Source of the DNA: Desulfococcus sp. 4484_241
Lineage (GTDB): Bacteria > Desulfobacterota > Desulfobacteria > Desulfobacterales > Desulfosudaceae
Assembly: GCA_002085115.1 (NCBI GenBank)
Contig: MZGQ01000050.1
Location: 1-34,589, forward strand
Reading direction: 5' to 3'
Length of the DNA stretch: 34,589 nt
Shown: positions 1 through 7,272 of the stretch, piece by piece
Numbering within the stretch: the first letter of the stretch is position 1
How the letters are laid out: each line of letters begins with the position of its first letter
Notes under the pieces: model-generated
The model's database searches: none
What the model saw: only the letters and a program-made list of their open reading frames with translations
Told to the model about the DNA's origin: nothing
Made by a program: the position numbers and the translations under genes

Positions 1-130
1 ACAAATTGCCACGAAAATTTTTTCTTAAAAGTCAAGCAAAAAATTCATTTTTTTCATTTTTTTAAGCGCATGTTTATGCAAATATCTAACCGGACAACAC
101 TGATGGGAACCAACAAAAGGAGTACCACCC

Positions 131-790
131 ATGGGTGAGCTTTTATGGCAACCATCGCAGGAGCGGATAAAATCGACCAACATGTACCGGTTTATGCGCC
201 GGATCAACGATCTTTTCGGGACACGGTTCGATAACTACCAGGACCTTTATCAATGGTCCGTAGACAACATACCCGACTTTTGGGCGCAAATGTGGGAGTT
301 TGCAGACATTATCCATGCCGAGCCGTACAGGGAGGTAGTGGATGACCCTGCCAGGATGCCGGGCGCAAGATGGTTTTCAGGGGCCAGGCTGAACTTTGCC
401 CAAAACCTGTTGAGGTTCACAGACGACCGTTTGGCGATCGTATTCTGCTGCGAAGGCGGCCCTGTCCGAAGACTCACATATGCAGACCTCTACCGCGAGG
501 TGGCGCACACGGCAGCGGCCCTGTCTTCGGTCGGCGTGCAGCCGGGAGACCGTGTAGCCGGGTTTATGCCTAACATTCCCGAAACCATAATAGCCATGCT
601 GGCCGCCGCATCACTTGGCGCAACCTGGTCATCATGTTCACCCGATTTCGGCGCAAAGGGTGTTCTTGACAGGTTCGGACAGATCGAGCCAAAGGTGCTC
701 TTCTCGGCTGACGGCTACATATTCAAGGGCAAAACGGTAGACAGCCTGCCTCGCGTAAAAGAAAAAACCTTCCTGCGCTTGAGCGGGTAA
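131..790 (+). CDS. Acetoacetyl-CoA synthetase, N-terminal fragment (frameshifted)
   Basis: This is the first part of an AMP-forming acetoacetate-CoA ligase, which activates acetoacetate with ATP and CoA to give acetoacetyl-CoA, AMP and PPi in the cytoplasm. The 219 residues resemble the N-terminal cap and first half of the adenylation domain of the family: ACS-type cap with the WFxGARLNFAxNLL signature near residues 80-95, then the segment GATWSSCSPDFG near 166-177. The start is ATG 131, set by AAAGGAG about 8 nt upstream. The frame breaks at 761-768, in a run of six A, and stops at 790, while homology continues in another frame. The two parts sum to about the usual 650 residues, so little is missing. 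It could be a sequencing indel or a true null allele. The substrate could also be another short 3-oxo acid. Confidence 0.85.
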   Translation: MGELLWQPSQERIKSTNMYRFMRRINDLFGTRFDNYQDLYQWSVDNIPDFWAQMWEFADIIHAEPYREVVDDPARMPGARWFSGARLNFAQNLLRFTDDRLAIVFCCEGGPVRRLTYADLYREVAHTAAALSSVGVQPGDRVAGFMPNIPETIIAMLAAASLGATWSSCSPDFGAKGVLDRFGQIEPKVLFSADGYIFKGKTVDSLPRVKEKTFLRLSG

Positions 791-2076
791 TCATCGTTCC
801 GTACGTGACCAGTGACCCGGAGATCAGCGGCATAAGGAACAGCGTACTTTGGCACCAATTTCAGGACAAACAGGCAGACAAAATCGATTTTGCCGACCTT
901 CCTTTCGGGCATCCCCATTACATAATGTACTCATCAGGCACTACCGGCCCGCCCAAGTCACTTGTCCAGAGCGCGGGCGGGGTGCTGATACAGCAGCTCA
1001 AGGAGCTGCTGCTTCATACCGACCTGAAACGGGAGGACAACATATTCTATTTCACAACCTGCGGCTGGATGATGTGGAACTGGCTCACCTGTTCCCTGGC
1101 GACCGGAGCAACGGTCATGCTTTACGACGGCAGCCCTTTTCACCCCGATCCGGGTGTGCTGTGGCGATACGCCCAGGATGAGGGGATCACCGTGTTCGGA
1201 ACAAGTGCGGGCTATCTGTCCGCACTTGCGGCTTCCGGCCTGAAGCCGGCAGAGGCCTATAATCTGGAGCCACTCAAAACGATTCTGTCCACCGGGTCAC
1301 CATTAAGTGAGGATGGGTTCCACTTTGTTTACCGTCACATCAAACCCGACGTGCAGCTTTCCTCCATTTCCGGGGGCACCGACATCAACAGCTGTTTTGT
1401 GCTGGGCAACCCCATTGGTCCGGTTTACGCCGGGGAAATCCAGTGCAGGGGCCTGGGCGTCAAGGTAAACGCATGGGACGAAGAGGGGCGGCGCGTATTC
1501 AACGAACCGGGTGAGCTGGTATGCGAGGCGGCAATCCCGTCAATGCCGATCTTTTTCCTGAACGACCCTGACGGCGAGAAATACCACAACGCATACTTTG
1601 CCCGCTTCCCCGGCGTCTGGACGCACGGTGATTTCATAGAGATAAACGACCGGGGCGGGGCCGTTATCTACGGACGCTCCGACGCAACTCTCAATCCGGG
1701 CGGAGTACGCATAGGAACCGCGGAGATCTACCGCCAGGTGGAAGCCATCGAAGAGATAGAAGACAGCCTTGTTGTAGGCCAGAAATGGAAGAACGACGTG
1801 AGGGTTGTCCTGTTTGTCAAGCTTGCGCCGGGGCACACGCTCGACGACTCTCTGAAGAAAAAGATAAGAGACACCATACGCCATAATGCGTCACCCCGTC
1901 ACGTACCCGCAAAAATCCTGGAAGCTCCGGACATTCCATATACCCTGAACATGAAAAAGGTGGAACTGGCGGTGAAACGTATTATCGAAGGAGGCAAGGC
2001 CACCAACAAAGATGCGCTGCGAAACCCGGAATGCCTGGATTACTTCGCAAACCTCAAAGAACTGCAGCAGGATTGA
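769..2076 (+). CDS. Acetoacetyl-CoA synthetase, C-terminal fragment
   Basis: This continues the same ligase in the next frame. Family-like sequence resumes at about 769 (LPALERVIIVPYV), although the first possible start codon is a GTG at 805 with no good ribosome site. It carries the phosphate-binding adenylation motif YSSGTTGPPK near 930-960. Further on are the hinge region YGRSDATLNPGGVRIG and the C-terminal Lys region (PYTLNMKKVELAVK), where the lysine needed for adenylation normally sits. About 30 nt after the stop the thiolase-like gene starts with its own strong ribosome site, so the three genes 131-4170 look co-transcribed. Without the upstream part this fragment should be inactive. 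If the break at 761-768 is an error, the enzyme would be complete. Confidence 0.85.
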   Translation, partial: LPALERVIIVPYVTSDPEISGIRNSVLWHQFQDKQADKIDFADLPFGHPHYIMYSSGTTGPPKSLVQSAGGVLIQQLKELLLHTDLKREDNIFYFTTCGWMMWNWLTCSLATGATVMLYDGSPFHPDPGVLWRYAQDEGITVFGTSAGYLSALAASGLKPAEAYNLEPLKTILSTGSPLSEDGFHFVYRHIKPDVQLSSISGGTDINSCFVLGNPIGPVYAGEIQCRGLGVKVNAWDEEGRRVFNEPGELVCEAAIPSMPIFFLNDPDGEKYHNAYFARFPGVWTHGDFIEINDRGGAVIYGRSDATLNPGGVRIGTAEIYRQVEAIEEIEDSLVVGQKWKNDVRVVLFVKLAPGHTLDDSLKKKIRDTIRHNASPRHVPAKILEAPDIPYTLNMKKVELAVKRIIEGGKATNKDALRNPECLDYFANLKELQQD

Positions 2077-2105
2077 CAATCCCTGACAAAAAAAAAGGAG
2101 AAGCC

Positions 2106-3542
2106 ATGATTACATTCAGCCACAGGCAACTAAAAACTCCAAGATTGTTGCGTCCGGTCTATCTTGTCACTGCAGGCCTGTCCAAGTGTGACAGGGCGAT
2201 GCCTGACAAACGTACCGAAGAGTTGTGCATAGAAGCTCTGGCCATGGCGGCAAAACTGATCGACAGGACACCTGCGGAACTGAAAAAGTACATCCACACG
2301 GCATACTACGGCCACTTTGCCGACCATTTCGGGGATCAGCTCCTTGGCGAAGCGGTTATCCACGACCGGTTGGGACTGGATCCACTTGGCAATGTCGGCA
2401 TAAAGACCGGAGGGGCGACAGGCGGTTCGACCCTGTGGGAAGCAGTAAAAGCCGTGGCATCAGGATATTCCGATTGTGTACTTGCCATGGGCTGGGAACG
2501 CATGGACGAGGTGCCGACGGACGAAGGCAACCACCTGATCGCCTGCGCCGCCGACAAGGACTGGGAAACGCCCCTTGGCCATATCTATACGGGCTATTAT
2601 GCGGTCATGGCCCAGAAATACTGGCAGGTGTTCGGCAGGGAGGAGGATTCCTTCCGGCGCACCCTTGCTGAAATATCGGTTAAGCATCACGGTTATGCGC
2701 GTTTCAACCCCTTTGCCCACGGAGGCATGAAGATAACGGCAGAGGATGTCATAAACTCGCCTGTCGTGGCATACCCTTTACGGGCCCTTGACTGCTGCCT
2801 GATGAGCGTGGGCGCTGCATGCGCAATAATATGCGATGAGGACACCGCGACAGAGCTTACAAAAAACACACGCAACAAGCCGCTGCGTATATGGGTTGCC
2901 GCCGGTTCACACACGCTTCGGCCCGCCTGCCGCAGAAACATGGAAATCCCGCTGCTGCCCAACGAATCGCCTGACCAGTATAAAGACCTGGCTGAGCGTT
3001 TCCCTGGAAGCGAGCGTTACCCAGGGTTTACCGGATTCCTGGCCGCAAGGATAAGTGCGTTATATGCATACAACATGTGCGGCATCACGGATCCTTCAGA
3101 AGACCTTGACCTTGTGGAACTGCACGACGCCTTTACGATCAGCGATATCCAGACCTACGAAGACCTTGGAATACGCCCCTACGGCTATGGAAGAGATTAT
3201 GTCGAATCCGGCGACTGTTACCACACCAACCCCCGAACCGGCCAGCCAGGGAAACTCCCGTCCAACATCTCCGGCGGACTTATAGGATGCATGCACGCTG
3301 TAGGGGCGACCGGTATAATGCAGGTTTTTGAAGTAGCCACACACCTTTGGAACCGGTGGGCGGAGATTCACGGGGACAAAGCGCTTTGGGAGAAATTCGG
3401 CAGGCAGAAGCCGGACGACTGGCAGGATCTCCAGGTCGCCGGCGCCAGGCGGGGAATGGCCGTAAGCCATGCCGGGGTGGGATCGCATGTCACCTGCACC
3501 GTGCTTATGGACCCCGACAGCCTTATAAAGGAAAACGCATAG
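2106..3542 (+). CDS. Thiolase-fold (SCP2-thiolase-like) acyl-CoA enzyme lacking the nucleophilic Cys
   Basis: A 478-residue thiolase-superfamily protein. ATG 2106 is chosen over the longer open frame because AAGGAG lies 5 nt upstream and the extra N-terminus overlaps the ligase gene. Visible thiolase landmarks are SGYSDCVLAMGWERM (about 119-133), SVGAACAIICDE (about 238-249), LVELHDAFT before the last third, and SNISGG followed by HAVGATG, which matches the His-containing NxxGG...GHPxGATG block. In SCP2 thiolases the nucleophile lies in a CATG or CASG segment. Here the equivalent is GATG with Gly at about residue 103. It may therefore be a retro-aldolase like Ltp2, or a thiolase with a changed mechanism, rather than a classical acetoacetyl-CoA thiolase. 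It sits between an acetoacetyl-CoA synthetase and a DUF35 gene, and DUF35 proteins are obligate partners of several such enzymes. Function is inferred. Confidence 0.8.
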   Translation: MITFSHRQLKTPRLLRPVYLVTAGLSKCDRAMPDKRTEELCIEALAMAAKLIDRTPAELKKYIHTAYYGHFADHFGDQLLGEAVIHDRLGLDPLGNVGIKTGGATGGSTLWEAVKAVASGYSDCVLAMGWERMDEVPTDEGNHLIACAADKDWETPLGHIYTGYYAVMAQKYWQVFGREEDSFRRTLAEISVKHHGYARFNPFAHGGMKITAEDVINSPVVAYPLRALDCCLMSVGAACAIICDEDTATELTKNTRNKPLRIWVAAGSHTLRPACRRNMEIPLLPNESPDQYKDLAERFPGSERYPGFTGFLAARISALYAYNMCGITDPSEDLDLVELHDAFTISDIQTYEDLGIRPYGYGRDYVESGDCYHTNPRTGQPGKLPSNISGGLIGCMHAVGATGIMQVFEVATHLWNRWAEIHGDKALWEKFGRQKPDDWQDLQVAGARRGMAVSHAGVGSHVTCTVLMDPDSLIKENA

Positions 3543-3576
3543 CCGGAATATTCAATAAAGAAAGAGAGGAGATATC

Positions 3577-4170
3577 ATGAGCAAATTTGCACAAGTCACG
3601 GTAAAGAACAACCGTTACATCTTCTCCGGAGATTTTCACCACATATGCCCCAACCAGCCTATCCGCGACCTTGATAACAACGGCAGGCTGACGGGCATCA
3701 CAAATCCCAGGGATATGACCTATGTTCATTCCTATGGTGGAGAGGCGGTGTTCTTTGAAAATCTTTCCAGGGGCAAAATCCACGGTTCCAGGTGCGACAA
3801 CCCGGAGTGTGAATTTACAGGCACAGTCTATCTTCCATTCCGCATCCACTGCCCTGACTGCCTTGCAAAAAACACGGTTATCGACCTGACGGACATCTGC
3901 AAAACATCGGCCAGGATACACACATTCATGGTGTGCGAACGCTCCGGGGCTTTTAACACGCTGGCAAAACCCATGAAATTCATAAATATCGAATTTGACG
4001 GAGTTGCCACCATACTGATGAGTTACCTGTCGGTTGGAGAACCGCGGATCGGCATGCGCGTAAAACCGATCTTTAAAACAACAGATCCGACCTACACCAT
4101 ACTTGATCTGTCTTGGGTGCCGGAAGACACTCAAAAAAACCAGCTGCCGCCGGGATTTTCATTCGGTTAA
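3577..4170 (+). CDS. DUF35 zinc-ribbon/OB-fold partner protein
   Basis: A 197-residue protein with the DUF35 layout: a rubredoxin-like zinc ribbon with Cys at about 73, 78, 92 and 95 (CDNPEC and CPDC), followed by a beta-rich segment that fits the OB fold. GAGGAG lies upstream of ATG 3577, and the gene begins 34 nt after the thiolase-like gene, so they are probably co-translated. Known DUF35 proteins form complexes with thiolase-fold enzymes, for example the archaeal acetoacetyl-CoA thiolase/HMG-CoA synthase complex, BbsA with BbsB in anaerobic toluene breakdown, and ChsH2 with Ltp2 in steroid side-chain loss. In those complexes they help bind acyl-CoA. An equivalent role here is inferred from the pairing. 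It is somewhat longer than many DUF35 proteins, with about 60 extra N-terminal residues. Confidence 0.8.
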   Translation: MSKFAQVTVKNNRYIFSGDFHHICPNQPIRDLDNNGRLTGITNPRDMTYVHSYGGEAVFFENLSRGKIHGSRCDNPECEFTGTVYLPFRIHCPDCLAKNTVIDLTDICKTSARIHTFMVCERSGAFNTLAKPMKFINIEFDGVATILMSYLSVGEPRIGMRVKPIFKTTDPTYTILDLSWVPEDTQKNQLPPGFSFG

Positions 4171-4182
4171 CCGGCTCGTGGC

Positions 4183-4470
4183 TCAAACGCCCATTTCCCG
4201 GTAAAGGACGGGATAGCCGGAGCAGGGAAGCTCCAATATAACGGCAGGGGCCATGCTCCCGGTGCCAAGGACGGCATAACCAAAATGCTCCTTACGCCTT
4301 GGTATCCCGTTTGCAGGAGTGCACACGATACTGGCCCCTGAATTGCCCACCGGGAGGCCAAGAGCAAGGCCGTCTCCGTTAACCACCTGCTTTTCAAGAC
4401 ATGGTTGGTTATTATTTCGCAGCCGCCTGCAATAACGGCATTATGAACCCATCCCGAAACCCAAATTGAC
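4183..4470 (-). pseudogene. Thiolase (AtoB/FadA type) remnant
   Basis: On the minus strand two frames hold pieces of a thiolase. At about 4395-4470 the translation SGWVHNAVIAGGCEIITN resembles the SGxxDxVIAGGxExM segment found near residue 100 of classical thiolases. At 4183-4390 another frame reads VVNGDGLALGLPVGNSGASI and later YAVLGTGSMAPAVILEL, which match the C-terminal blocks VNxNGGAIALGHPxGASG and LCxGGGxGxAxxxE. Roughly 230 residues between them are missing and the frame changes. Catalytic His is Leu (GLP for GHP) and the second catalytic Cys is gone. It is therefore a dead relic, of a different thiolase class from the gene at 2106. The rest of 4171-4504 holds only the candidate ptsH promoter. 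Confidence 0.65.
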
Positions 4471-4495
4471 AGACTCCGGGCCGTTATGTTATAGG
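4466..4495 (+). promoter_or_regulatory. Candidate sigma70 promoter for ptsH
   Basis: A perfect TTGACA at 4466-4471 is followed after 18 nt by TATAGG at 4490-4495. Transcription would start near 4502, only a few bases before the HPr ATG at 4505, giving an almost leaderless mRNA. If the true HPr start were farther downstream or the promoter spurious, this would not hold. The hexamers are visible; activity is inferred. Confidence 0.35.
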
Positions 4496-4504
4496 TACGC
4501 AACA

Positions 4505-4798
4505 ATGAATAGCGCATCACGTAAACTTGTAAGAAAAGTCAGAATAGTAAATGACCTTGGTCTTCATGCCCGGGCAGCAGCCAAAATGGCTGAGATTGCA
4601 AGCAAGGCCGAAGGCAATATATGGCTGACAACCCGTAACCAGGACAAGAGTCAAAAGGTTGACGCAACCAGCGTGATAGATATCCTTTCTGTTGCCTGCT
4701 CGAAAGGAACGGATATAACCCTGGAAGCAGAATCGGATTTGGATGCCGGTATCCTTGATGAGCTTGTAAGGCTTGTGGAAACCGGTTTTGGAGAATAG
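4505..4798 (+). CDS. ptsH: HPr phosphocarrier protein
   Basis: A 97-residue HPr. It accepts phosphate from enzyme I on the active-site His in GLHARAA (His21 from the chosen start) and passes it on. The regulatory Ser region reads ATSVIDIL (Ser56), so HPr kinase type phosphorylation at Ser is possible. The length is close to the usual 85-90 with a short N-terminal tail. ATG 4505 was chosen because the core fold begins at KVRIVN; an upstream TTG at 4466 is in frame but coincides with a promoter-like TTGACA. It is followed after 6 nt by ptsI. No sugar permease of the system is in the window, so a regulatory role is as likely as sugar uptake. Confidence 0.92.
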   Translation: MNSASRKLVRKVRIVNDLGLHARAAAKMAEIASKAEGNIWLTTRNQDKSQKVDATSVIDILSVACSKGTDITLEAESDLDAGILDELVRLVETGFGE

Positions 4799-4804
4799 TG
4801 TCCC

Positions 4805-5236
4805 ATGACAGAAAGAAAAAAAGAGATACGCCTTGCAGGGGTTGCCGGCTCACCCGGAGTGTGCATAGGAAAGGCATACCTCATAGATTCCGATTCCACA
4901 AGTGTGAATCTTGTGGGAAAATATTTCATAAACAAGAAAAACGTTCGCAAGGAGATAAGCAGGTTTAAAACCGCAGTACAAAACGCCCAAAGCGAGCTTT
5001 CTGAAATCATAAGAGATATTCCCGAAAACCTTCTCGGGCACGTGCATATCCTTGAAACACACATGGCCATGTTCAAGGATAAAATGCTCTATGAAAAAAC
5101 AATAGAAACCATAGAAAAAGAACAGATAAACGCCGAATGGGCCCTGAAGAAAACGGTTTCCTCCATCAAGGAGATGTTCAGCGATATATCCGACCCTTAC
5201 ATAAAGAGCCGTGTTAGATGGGGAACACCAGCGTAA
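4805..5236 (+). CDS. ptsI: PTS enzyme I, N-terminal fragment (internal deletion)
   Basis: This encodes the HPr-binding start of phosphoenolpyruvate-protein phosphotransferase. It opens with AGVAGSPGVCIGKAY and carries the long alpha-helical HPr-binding region, including LGHVHILETHMAMFKD. After DPYIKSRV the family normally continues through a helix of about 14 residues (a segment like RDVxxVxxRVLRNL) before MGNTSVNIG. Here that helix is missing and the frame ends in an unrelated tail at 5236. The shift fits loss of about 40 or 43 nt (1 modulo 3), which is an estimate from memory of family length. ATG 4805 lies 6 nt after ptsH. Confidence 0.85.
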   Translation: MTERKKEIRLAGVAGSPGVCIGKAYLIDSDSTSVNLVGKYFINKKNVRKEISRFKTAVQNAQSELSEIIRDIPENLLGHVHILETHMAMFKDKMLYEKTIETIEKEQINAEWALKKTVSSIKEMFSDISDPYIKSRVRWGTPA

Positions 5237-6534
5237 ACATAGGCAAGATCGACAAGAGGGTTATACTGGTCGCTCATGACCTGTCACCGGCCGACACGAG
5301 CCAGATAAAACTCGACAGGATAAAGGGGTTTGTCACCAACAGGGGAGGCAGAACGTCCCATACCGCAATAATCGCCAAAACGATCGAGATCCCGGCGGTG
5401 TTAGGGGTCGAGAACGCAACCCGGGTTATAAAAAATGACGATATCGTCATACTGGATGGTGAAAGCGGGATTGTAATAGTCAACCCGTCTGACGAAACCA
5501 TACTAAAATACCAGAAACGACAGCAGGAATACTCCGCCTACAAGGAGGATGCTGCAAAGGCCAGCCACCTGCCTACGGAGACTGTCGATGGTGTCCCGGT
5601 GAGGATAATGGCCAACATAGAGCTCCCGGAGGAAATAGAACAGATAAAAAAATACGGGGCTGACGGCATAGGGCTCTTTCGTACCGAGTTTATGTATCTT
5701 AGCCGTGACGATTTTCCGGCCGAGGAGGAGCTTTTTGCTCAATACAGAAGGGTCGTGGAAACAATGGCGCCTAAACCGGTCACTATCAGAACCCTTGACA
5801 TAAATGGCGACAAGGTCATCTCTTACGGTGACACAGAGGAGGAGGCAAACCCGGCGCTTGGACTAAGAGGGATAAGGTTCTGCCTGAAACGCCCGGCCGT
5901 ATTTCAAACCCAACTCAGGGCCATACTCAGGGCGGCGGCCTTTGGGAATGTAAAGATTATGTTTCCCATGGTTTCAAGCTACGAGGAGGTCGTGCAGGCA
6001 AAAGAAGCGCTTCTGGCAGCCGAAGACTCGCTTAAAAAGGACGGCCTTGACCACAACAGCGGCATAGAGATCGGCGCCATGCTAGAAGTGCCGTCCGCCG
6101 TGATCATAGCCGAGATGCTGGCTGATATAGTAGACTTTTTCAGCATCGGCACTAATGACCTGATCCAGTATTCGCTGGCCATAGACAGGGACAATCGTCA
6201 GGTCTCCCACCTGTTCCAGACCCTTCACCCGGCCGTTATACGGATGATAAAGCATGTCATAGAAGTGGGCAAAGCCAAGGGTGTTGAGGTGGTTATGTGC
6301 GGTGAAATGGCGGGATCACCCGCGTACATGCCTGTGCTGCTTGGGCTGGGGCTGGAACGGCTCAGTATGAACACACCGGCAATCCCAATAATCAAAAACG
6401 TCATAAGGCTCCTGAAGGCAGATGACGCAAGGCATTTCATGGACGATGTCCTTAAACAGCCAACTGCCGAGGACGTCAACGATCTGCTGCAAAAACGGTT
6501 CGGCGATGTTTTTCTCCCCATGCCCGGTATATAA
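5218..6534 (+). CDS. ptsI: PTS enzyme I, C-terminal fragment
   Basis: 438 residues hold the phosphohistidine domain and the PEP-binding TIM barrel of enzyme I. The phosphorylated His lies in GGRTSHTAI (His48 of this frame). The barrel shows GIGLFRTEFMYL, GLRGIRFCL, SIGTNDLIQY and VVMCGEMAG with the catalytic Cys, and the C-terminus is complete. The ATG at 5218 overlaps the end of the N-terminal fragment by 19 nt and has no clear ribosome site, so it is probably not a natural start. As it stands, HPr could not be phosphorylated by an intact enzyme I. If the junction at 5208-5220 is an error, the pathway would be whole. Confidence 0.88.
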   Translation: MGNTSVNIGKIDKRVILVAHDLSPADTSQIKLDRIKGFVTNRGGRTSHTAIIAKTIEIPAVLGVENATRVIKNDDIVILDGESGIVIVNPSDETILKYQKRQQEYSAYKEDAAKASHLPTETVDGVPVRIMANIELPEEIEQIKKYGADGIGLFRTEFMYLSRDDFPAEEELFAQYRRVVETMAPKPVTIRTLDINGDKVISYGDTEEEANPALGLRGIRFCLKRPAVFQTQLRAILRAAAFGNVKIMFPMVSSYEEVVQAKEALLAAEDSLKKDGLDHNSGIEIGAMLEVPSAVIIAEMLADIVDFFSIGTNDLIQYSLAIDRDNRQVSHLFQTLHPAVIRMIKHVIEVGKAKGVEVVMCGEMAGSPAYMPVLLGLGLERLSMNTPAIPIIKNVIRLLKADDARHFMDDVLKQPTAEDVNDLLQKRFGDVFLPMPGI

Positions 6535-6600
6535 CAAGTACAGACGTTGCCAAAGGACACGCCGGCTCCTGCCATACGCACATATCCGGAGCATAAAAAA

Positions 6601-7059
6601 ATGGAAGAGCACATAAAGATCGTCACCGAGAACAAAAAAGCCCGCCACGAATTCTTCATAGAAGAGGAGTTTGAAGCCGGCATGTCGCTTCTGGGCACGG
6701 AAGTAAAATCGCTCCGGCAGGGCAGGGCAAACCTTAAAGACTCGTATGCAAAAATCAAAAACGGGGAGCTCTTTCTCTACCAGATGCATATAAGCCCCTA
6801 CCCTTTTGCCCATCATGGCAACCACGATCCGGAACGTCCCAGGAAACTCCTGGTGCACAAGCGGGAGCTAAAGAGGCTGTTTGGCAAGATAAACGAAAAG
6901 GGATATTCTCTTGTCCCCTTGAAGGTCTATTTCAAGTCCGGGAAGGCAAAGGTGCTGCTCGCCATAGCCAGGGGTAAACGCAAGTTCGACAAACGCGACG
7001 AGATAAAGAAAAAGGACGCAAAACGCGAAATGGACCGCGCGCTGAAACGCTACCGCTGA
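6601..7059 (+). CDS. smpB: SsrA-binding protein SmpB
   Basis: A 152-residue tmRNA-binding protein that delivers tmRNA to stalled ribosomes for trans-translation. Full-length landmarks are present: NKKARHEFFI at the start, GTEVKSLRQGRANLKDSY, PYxFAHHGNHDPxRxRKLL and the basic C-terminal tail ending KRYR that follows the tmRNA path into the ribosome. ATG 6601 is chosen because the family begins here and GGAG lies 9 nt upstream; a TTG at 6547 would add 18 unlike residues. It follows ptsI by 66 nt. The ssrA gene, often nearby, is not in the 213 nt after it. Confidence 0.93.
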   Translation: MEEHIKIVTENKKARHEFFIEEEFEAGMSLLGTEVKSLRQGRANLKDSYAKIKNGELFLYQMHISPYPFAHHGNHDPERPRKLLVHKRELKRLFGKINEKGYSLVPLKVYFKSGKAKVLLAIARGKRKFDKRDEIKKKDAKREMDRALKRYR

Positions 7060-7272
7060 CTCTTTCCAATCCCCGCCACTTTGTACTGCCATATCTTTTC
7101 CTGCCGGTCACCGTTATTACGTATCTGCCTGAGTGCATCATAAAAAACATCCCGCTGCATACATCGCTTAAAACAGCAAAATTTCAAACAGGTTATTGCA
7201 ATTTCTTTTTTCGGACTTATTTTACGAAAAAGCAAAGAATTACGAAATTTACACATAAAGGAGTGTGATAAT

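Noticed and set aside
7060-7272. A sigma32 promoter or ssrA gene between smpB and clpB
   Set aside because: No CTTGAAA-type plus CCCCAT-type pair is seen, and the 213 nt are too short for a full tmRNA gene and lack its tRNA-like ends.
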